64,000 nt of DNA, taken from Arthrinium phaeospermum. Lineage: Eukaryota; Ascomycota; Sordariomycetes; Amphisphaeriales; Apiosporaceae. The stretch covers positions 930,001 to 994,000 of the forward strand of contig QYRS01000002.1 of the NCBI GenBank assembly GCA_006503535.1, in the 5' to 3' direction. This document shows positions 56,892-64,000 of the stretch, piece after piece. How positions within the stretch are numbered: the stretch's first letter is position 1; every line of letters begins with the position of its first letter. The notes under the pieces were generated by a model. The model ran no database searches, had not been told where the DNA came from, and worked only from the letters and a program-made list of their open reading frames with translations. The position numbers and the translations under genes were made by a program.

Positions 56892-58560
56892 GCGGCGATC
56901 TGGCGTTGCATCTGACAGGCAGGGGCCGACTTCTAGGGGGGAGGGAAACCTGCCATAGCGAGTGCTTAACAGCTCGCTACTAGCTGCTGTCATTGCAACC
57001 AATCTCAAGACCGGTCGCCCGAGTGTGCATTGCTAGCTTGTAGTATGCATCTGCATACTCGCCATGCATGCTACTCGCACATGCAACTTTATATATATGT
57101 TTGCAGCTGGAAGTGCAACTATATACCACACAGCTGGCGCATCATCCAGTTTTGCCCTTCTCCCTTCCCCTTCCCCAGCCTCCGTTAACCGAGAAAGAGC
57201 ATGAGCGGAAGGCCGAGAGCCTGTACCGTGCCTGATACAGATACGATCAGCTTCAGGTGGACGCATATGCACCTCTGTGCTGGAGGGGAGAGGAACGAGA
57301 GTCCTGGGCTGTGGAGACACGGTATCAGTCTACGAATAGAAAGCTGTGGCGATCAATAATAGCAATCATCTGCTATTACTCCTCACTACTGTGCCTCTTC
57401 CACGCGCCTGGAGTCTTCTTCCGTGAGAGTGTCAGTGCTCAGTAGTACACGTAAGAAGGTAGGCATGGAGAGGTTTCTGGCCTCTATGGATGAGCAAACG
57501 TCTGTCTCGAGGTCAAAGTTGCATGGAGTTTCTGATGCGCTTCCACTACTACGAGCACAGGTTTTCGGACACAAAAGAAAGAACGATTTGAAGACGAGCA
57601 AGGAATGTAGATGAAGTTGCTGTAAAGACGCCACACAGTAAATTAAAGTGCATGACCTATGTCCCAAATCGATCCTCATCCCCGTCCAGAGCTGTATTCG
57701 ATATATTGCGATCCTGTCAGTGGCTTCCTCGCCGATGTGCTGCCTCCAGCCACCGCCACCCATTTGCAAAATTCCTCGACTCCTCTTAGAGCAAGGTGCG
57801 ATGTAAGGAAATAGAACCTGATGAAAGGCGGTGCCGGTTCAGCCCAGGTTCCCGTCCAGGGGAGTGTGTGTCACTGCTACTCTATCAGGAAGCTTGTTGG
57901 CAAACACCCAAGAGATCGAACCGTGCAACAATACAACTGTGATCACTTTTTCGTCTGTCCGGGCTGCTTAGGTAGGCAGTAGATGGACAGGTCCTGCGCT
58001 GAAAGGCTTGGGGCTTGGCTTTACAGGGGATGTAATTTTGTGTGTGCTTAAGTGTCTTTGAATACGATGTGCATACATACAAAGACACCTCTTGGCCATC
58101 GAGCGCCTGTGCGGCGAGAGGGCTTATGACGACGGGGAGGGAGGGGGGCCACTGTTCTCTCCTTGTAGGTATCTGCTGCGATGCGTTCCCCGCATTCGCC
58201 TGCATAGGTACATACATATGTAGATGCATGTTATGTACGTATGTCGTCTGCGGGCCATCTAATTTGTTGTTCTTGGAGGGGTGGAGGCTAGCTTACCTGT
58301 CAGGATGGGCCAAGCAAAATGTACGAGAGAGAGAGACTCTCGCACGTCGTATCGTATTCTATTCCGGACTGTGGGGGCCAGAGAAGCGAAGGCGGGTGGG
58401 TGGTGGAGGGGGGTAAGAAGAAAAACAAAAGAGTGAAGAGAGGCATTTGATGGTGGTGTGTGGCCCCCCCCCAATCAACCAGTAGTCGGTCCTGACTAGG
58501 TCCGTTTTGCAATGCCGGGCGCCTTATTCATTCACGAAGTATCCGTACGTCGAAGCGAAG

Positions 58561-58574
58561 TGTGTGTGTGTGTG
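58561..58574. repeat. (TG)7 microsatellite
   Basis: Seven TG units, followed by CGCG and further alternating purine-pyrimidine sequence. Confidence 0.85.
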
Positions 58575-60234
58575 CGCGTATGTAAGTGTGTATGCGTACC
58601 TTTGCATTCGCGAGCTTTGCGCTACAGCTGCCGTCTCCGCTACTTACTTACTACATACTACTGCTGAACATCGCTTACCTCTTGCTGCGGGCATTGTCTG
58701 TCTGCTGTGTTGGGCCTGGGCTGGGCTGGCCTGGGCTGTGTACGGCCCCCCCTTTTCCGGCAGCGGGCGGGACACAGGTAACAAAGCGCGCCGGTTGGCA
58801 TAAGCGAGCAGCTGTGTCCTGCAGCCAGGTGCACCGTCATCATTCCGCACATCATGGGTCGCCATGCTGGGAAACGGACAGACCTCTCTCTCTCTATCTC
58901 TCCTTTGGGGCGTCATCGTCCTCTTTGGGAAGGCACGCTGCTTGTCGCATTGACAGGAGGGACGGCGGGAAGGACGGTCAAACCGCTCTCGCACCCACGG
59001 CGAAACGTCACTGTCTGAATGTCGATTTCCCGGTCTGGCACTCGGACTTGGCCGTGAGAGGACGTTTGTGGCCATACGGCATGGCAGCGAGCTCCCGAAT
59101 AGTCGCAGGTACCCGCGCAGGTCGTCCGGTCTACCCATCTGGCGTCAGGGGTAGCGATCTATTGGGGCACTCGAGTACACGTCTGCAGGAGGTGTTCCGA
59201 GGGAGGTGTATAGGTGAGTGTCCGAGTCCTCTGGTCTCGGGCCTTACCCGTGTTGTAACTCGTTTGTACAGTCTTCCTCATGTCCATCGCTCCTTTTCTG
59301 ACATATCGTCCTTCCCCTCTATCACAGCTTCAACTCGGTCCTCCACTGAGGTGCAAGTCATTGTCGAGTCGTTCCTGGTCGGTTTCAATGGTAGTCTGAC
59401 ATGATCCGTAGCAAGAGACCTTAACCGGAGGCGGTTCGGGACGGGGTATACCAATAGAACTGCTTCTCTCGACGTTCAGACGGTTTTGCTCTCGCCTCAA
59501 TTGAAGATGTCTGTGACACGGCTCGGCTTTGGTGTGAGTAACGCCTGATCTATGTCGCCTTGGAATGTTTGTTACCAAGGGGGCAGTTTGTTCTACTTGA
59601 TGGTACTTGTATCATGCGCCATGTCATAGCACATCCCGATTGTGCACATGGAGAGCCCGCAGGATCTTGCATACCAGGGTCTGTGTTGAATTTACCAAAC
59701 CTTACAAGCATGTGTGGTGTGCTGTCAAGCCAGATGGCCTCTCATGATGAAGGAGTGTCGCCCAGATGTGATACGCTTGGGCCAAAAAGGGGCTGGAGGA
59801 TTGGTGTGCTTGCTGTCTGTGATCTACTGATCCCAACCACACGATGGGACGATCTATACTGTTTGATACCCTCAGAGAGGGGACGGCAGATGTCTTTTTT
59901 TTTCGTTTTTTCTGTCGCTGCACACACCATCGCGGGCATGTACAGCGGTGGCCATGATAATAGGGGGCTGTATTGAAGCAACTGGAAGCGGCAGAACAGT
60001 CGATCACGTTGTCGCACATAGTCTCAGTATTTTGATGAAGGACGGAGTGCGGCTTCACCCCTAATGCACTGACTGTGATGTTTCGCATGGCCTCCATGCA
60101 TGCCCATAGTACCAAGTCCTCCGCTTCATGTACTATATTCAAGGAAGCCGGCAACGTCAGTTCGAAGCGAGGGCGGCATTCGTTTGCCACCATCCAGGCC
60201 AGCGGGTATCTGTAGCTCAGACTCTAGAGTGCTT

Positions 60235-60246
60235 CCCCCCCCCCCC
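60235..60246. repeat. Poly-C tract (12 C)
   Basis: An uninterrupted run of 12 C. Such a run is prone to length error in sequencing. Confidence 0.9.
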
Positions 60247-61046
60247 TTGCTTTCCGTTCGCCTCGAGCCCCGTCAGGCCACCCATCACGAAGAACTTGAG
60301 ACGATGACACACTCCCCCCCTCCCCTCTGTCGTCTCATCTAAGTGAACCATCAGACTAACCTTTCGACGGGATGCTAGGGGGCCGTCTTAGGTAAAACAC
60401 TGCCCGGCAGCTCTGACCAGAATAGGGGCGCGAGGCAGTGAAAGCTTCAAAGAATGTCACCCACCCACCAGAGAGAGGCCTGGATGTCCGGGCCAACATG
60501 ATTCGTAGACAACATCCAGTACCTGCCGGGGCGGGTAGTACCTCGTCGGACAGTTGCCATGTTTCATAGGTCTTCCCTCTTGCTTGCCAGACTGCATGGT
60601 GTGGTTATGGAGTATGTACAGGCCAGTTTGATATATATATTTGTAACAAATCCAAAACCACACTCTGCTCCTCATCTTGGTCTATAAGTTGCGTAGAAGT
60701 ATATCCGCGGATCGAGGAGGGCTCTGATCCTAACGCGACTTTCCCGCATACGTTTGTGGTATGAGACGTATGATCGAAAGACCTGCTTAGAACGCATAGT
60801 TGTTGATCATGTTGTAGAACTTCGTGGTCAAAACCCAAAGACTAGCCGATCCCTTTCTTTGAACTCCCCTGGCTGGCCGGTTGGCGTGACAGGCATGTGG
60901 TTGGTTTGGTTAGTCATGGAAATGTAGGTGTCTAAGTCAGTTTCCACGACGAACACCTAATGGGGAAGTCAGTAGCGCCAGTTTTGATACTGACGAAGGC
61001 GAGTAAAGCAAGAAAGGGGAGAGCGAATATTGAAAAAAAGAGACGG

Positions 61047-61066
61047 AAAAAAAAAAAAAAAAAAAA
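61047..61066. repeat. Poly-A tract (20 A); poly-T downstream of the minus-strand tRNA-like element
   Basis: An uninterrupted A run on the plus strand. Read on the minus strand it is a 20-T run 28 bp beyond the 3' end of the tRNA-like element, which could act as a strong Pol III terminator. Confidence 0.85.
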
Positions 61067-61094
61067 GACTTGACCATGTAAGGACTTGAAGAAG

Positions 61095-61177
61095 TGACCG
61101 CAGAGGGAGTTGAACCCTCTTGCCTTTAAGTATAATATGAATAAGAATACTACCCGCTAGGCTACACCGGCCCGGTC
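61095..61177 (-). pseudogene. tRNA-like element or tRNA pseudogene
   Basis: Read on the minus strand, it has a perfect A box (TAGCCTAGCGG, consensus TRGYNNARNNG) and a perfect B box (GGTTCAACTCC). Their starts are 48 nt apart, as in a tRNA. The T arm GAGGG-TTCAACT-CCCTC is intact. The 3' acceptor strand TGCGGTC+A pairs only partly with the 5' strand GACCGGG, the D stem is poor, and the anticodon region is AT-rich. The best anticodon-region hairpin (AGTAT/ATACT) has a 13-nt loop, so no anticodon can be assigned. I read it as a decayed tRNA that may still be transcribed. A functional but unusual tRNA is the alternative. Confidence 0.45.
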
Positions 61178-62109
61178 AATGTGGGAAGGGTCTGTTTAGG
61201 TATTTGTTGACTCTTTCAACTGGGCGTGGACATTGCTTTGTTACAAGAATGGTTGAGCGAGTTCTCAAACTTTAACGTAGCCATGTTCCGTGGTTGTGGA
61301 TACATGGTAAGGGAAAGACGATAGTGTAGTAGATGGAGCGGAATATGACCGCTATGGCAAAGGGGATTCTCTGTTGGTATGCGGTTTACGAGTAGTCTCA
61401 CCGTCATGAACGGCGTAATATTTGGCTCGAGTACGGCTATCGTCTTTCAAGCTACTTCCCTCAACAACTTAGAACAGCTTTCAAGCGACATTAATGAACA
61501 TTAATAGTATAATCACACATAATAGTCTGTTATCCTCTTTTTATCGTATAGTACGTGAAGGGCACGGGACACTCAATTGATGTCGGACGGCAATAGCCCC
61601 TATTTGCACTTTGGTAGCCCCTGCCCAGTTCCGGCGAGGCTCAAAACGAGTATTCCAGGCTAACCTGGAAGCAACTATGACAGGCTTTAGCCCATTTTTG
61701 ATAAAATTGAGAATTGGCATTACTTTGATCCAGCTGGCCACTTGCTGTAAATCTGAAGTCATTTGGCCATCATTTGTCAATCCTACGAAGAGTCACGCAG
61801 GGCCAGTATGGACCTTCCACACGCTCGAAAACGCTATCACGGCATGCTCTCTCCCAATGCCATAATAGCTTGTTGATTCCAATTCTTTTGTGTTTCTTGT
61901 TGAAAAGGCTCCTAGTCTGAAAGCGGAACAGCAGTCTTTGTTGACAAGACACGACTCCCAAACAATGCCCTTGCCGTTATTCGCTATGCCATGATTGATA
62001 AGGAGGTTCTTCTTTGATCCCTCAAAGCCCACAACTAGTAGCAGAAAAGCATGAATCCTCTGTAAAACCCGTCAGCCAAGAGTAATGGCACACGGTTCTA
62101 CCTAATAGA
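61178..62109. other. Spacer upstream of the kinase-like gene
   Basis: No supported gene. It presumably contains the kinase-like gene's promoter; nothing else is seen. Confidence 0.35.
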
Positions 62110-63415
62110 ATGGGGACCCGATTCATAGAGAACGTCAACCGTTATTTCGCCAACGGCGGCCGGTACGAGTGCGAGGGGAGCCTCGGTCAAGGGGCTTACG
62201 GGTGCGTCTTCAAGATAAAAGACAACCAGGCAGCTGGATGCCGTGGTCAGCGGTTCGCCTTGAAAGTGCCTTTCACTCAACAGTTTACGTCGGGTGAAGA
62301 GGGCTGGCTTTCTGAGACCGCAGTGCTTAATGTGAGCCACTCCCAACGCTCTAACTACCTGATCCCCTGGTGGATGGACATTCAGCTAATACTTCATCGT
62401 CGTCTTCTACGGAGACAGGCTTTTCAGGCGGCTGCACATGTCGTTAACCGGGTAGCGATTTGCGACGATCCGCTGCGAAAACCCCCTCAAGGCGCAGGTC
62501 GGATTACGTCGGACTGGCTGTACTTGGAATACCTCGAAAATGGAACCTTTAAACAGTTTGCTGCCAGGCTCAAGATGCTGAACAGGCCGATCCCAAACAG
62601 GCTCATCTGGCGCATTACCCTATGCAGTGAGCTGCCCCTTTCTGAATGATATAACATGTTCGCCAATAGGCAGCCTTTACTGACCACCATGGGGTTAGTG
62701 ATTCGAATGTGCATCGCCATGGCGTGGCCAAATCCGTATTCCACAGGCAAAGAACGAATCGAGGAGGTGGAGCAGGACTTCTACACCCATATTATCAGTA
62801 ATCTCGATCTTCACGATGAGAACAGTAAGCTATCTCCCACCATCACTTCTTATGGGCTGGCAATATTCTTCTATACTCTTGCAACGGACACTAAATTTTG
62901 GGAACTAGTGGTATTCGGTAACATCGACGCCGACGGGAGTCTTGAGCATCAACTCACCCCGATATTGAAGATGATCGATGTTGGAGAGTGTCAGAGGCAA
63001 AGAACTAGAGGGTAAGCAACAAATCATCATCTTCGCCCAGGGAAGCCCGCCCAACACAGCCCCTTTCTAACCACTACGCATTCATAGGGAAGACCAGTGG
63101 CTCATCAAGACGGCCGGCCTCGTTGATACCATCTCCGACCATGTGCAAACCATGGTCACTCGCGCGCTTCGCACGACGCCGGAGGCAGTCCCGCTGGACC
63201 CGGAGCTGAACGAACTGGCCACGATAAGCATGGGGGACGACCCGGACCTGAGGGAAGTGGCCGTAGGCGTCATTATTGCCGTCTCGACGAGGACGGAGAC
63301 TTGGTACCGCGAAAGGTATCCCGGGCACAACACGGCCCAAGAGAGCGACGACTACGTTCGGGACTTGGTCAACGCGATCTTCTTCGATGCGGATTGGACG
63401 ACGACAGTGTTTTGA
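62110..63415 (+). CDS. Protein-kinase-like domain protein, fungal-specific
   Basis: Five exons (62110-62331, 62386-62626, 62699-62824, 62909-63011, 63088-63415) join in frame to 339 residues. Kinase landmarks appear in order: Gly-rich loop GSLGQGAYGCVF, the VAIK-type lysine in RFALKVPF, a possible helix-C Glu in WLSETAVLN, hinge-like LYLEYLENGTF, the catalytic loop NLDLHDENMVFG and the DFG equivalent MIDVGE. The HRD histidine is replaced by Asn, but the catalytic Asp and downstream Asn remain, so activity is possible. GMAWPP-like wording (CIAMAWPNPYS) resembles lineage-specific fungal kinase-like families rather than any standard kinase group. The first intron (54 nt, multiple of three, no stop) is the least certain junction. 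Substrate and pathway are unknown. Confidence 0.78.
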
Positions 63416-64000
63416 TGCTTTACCGATACCTTATGTTGGTATGGAGATCGATATCACAGGAATGCAGGGGCCAGGGCATTTTGTGGTGTGATGTCGTCGC
63501 CTCAGGCTCAGTCAGGCACTTGTTCATCTTTACCTTGCAGATATAAATACTGTATTCAATACACGTACGTAATTCAGGCGTCCATCATGACAAGTAGCTT
63601 GACTGTCGTTCCTAATCATGCATACTTCGAGGGAAGCTGCATGGGTACTGGGCTGGGTTCACCCCCTCGGGATGAATGCACATGCCTAGGCCTTTCTTCG
63701 TTGTCGCCGTTGATCAAATCCCTGCTTAATTTCCTCGAGCAAGAGGTTTAGATTTCATCTCTTCTTCAATATTAAAATGAATATTGAAGAATACGTGTAC
63801 ATAGTTTACATACCAGAGTTTCTAGAGAGTCCTACGCAGAGTGAGTGTATATGCCTGGTGCAATTCATTTCGAGCCAGAGACAACCAGACAGCCATAATG
63901 ACCCCCACGTCAGTCTGCTGCAGAACCCCAAGGGACAGACATGACGTCACATACATGCAAAGCCGACCATACGTAAATACATCTGTTCTGAACCCGATTG
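63416..64000. other. Right-edge spacer
   Basis: Downstream of the kinase-like gene, with no supported gene before the window ends. A short inverted pair (TTCTTCAATATT / AATATTGAAGAA, about 63760-63791) could form a hairpin near the transcript end. Confidence 0.35.

Larger units (their letters stand above)
48723..61094. other. 12.4-kb gene-poor region upstream of the xyr1 homologue
   Basis: I find no protein gene here. Open frames up to 272 codons exist, but they start at non-ATG codons, have antisense partners of similar length, and lack domains or consistent splice signals. Base composition is not strongly AT-biased, so a heavily RIP-mutated repeat block is not obvious. Simple repeats are listed separately. 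Any RNA genes or promoters here cannot be recognised from sequence alone. The first kilobase presumably holds the xyr1 promoter and leader. Confidence 0.4.

Noticed and set aside
58586..59404. 272-codon plus-strand ORF, the longest in the gene-poor flank
   Set aside because: It begins at GTG in a TG repeat, overlaps a 164-codon ORF on the other strand and shows no domain.

Overview
The window is nuclear DNA of a filamentous ascomycete (Pezizomycotina), most likely a Sordariomycete. The evidence is many short introns (about 50-100 nt) with GTRAGT-like donors and CTAAC-type branch sites, Zn2Cys6 regulators, a XlnR/Xyr1-type (hemi)cellulase regulator, intact COMPASS and SMC5/6 subunits, and monocistronic genes with long AT-richer spacers. 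Exon structures below were read by hand from splice signals, frame continuity and remembered protein families. No alignment or transcript data was available. Layout, 0-14 kb: the left edge cuts a YKT6 SNARE gene (-). A 2015-residue double-cassette Ski2-like helicase (Slh1/ASCC3 type, +) follows, then a Zn2Cys6 regulator (+), then a six-exon gene for a strongly divergent histone H4 (+). Layout, 14-31 kb: a membrane-associated GNAT protein (-) has a broken reading frame. A large C2H2 zinc-finger protein (+) follows. Next is a divergent pair, cysteine dioxygenase (-) and an Ssu1-type sulfite efflux pump (+), which together form a plausible cysteine/sulfite detoxification unit. A soluble GNAT acetyltransferase (+) and a phosphonoacetate-hydrolase-like enzyme (+) follow. 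The latter converges on a Zn2Cys6 regulator (-) whose zinc-cluster exon ends at a GC-AG intron. Layout, 35-49 kb: a housekeeping block holds a DUF1774-type membrane protein (+), mitochondrial Ppt2 phosphopantetheinyl transferase (+), tRNA-Arg(CCU) (+), the COMPASS subunit Bre2/Ash2 (+), a conserved single-pass membrane protein (-), the SMC5/6 RING subunit Nse1 (+) and the Xyr1/XlnR homologue (-). Layout, 49-64 kb: upstream of xyr1 lies about 13 kb with no convincing protein gene, only simple repeats and one tRNA-like element with perfect Pol III A and B boxes. A five-exon protein-kinase-like gene (+) comes after it. The best leads are the divergent H4 paralogue, the CDO-SSU1 pair, the fungal C-P bond hydrolase, and the very long non-coding flank of the xyr1 homologue. 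I saw no CRISPR array, intact transposon or secondary-metabolite backbone gene.
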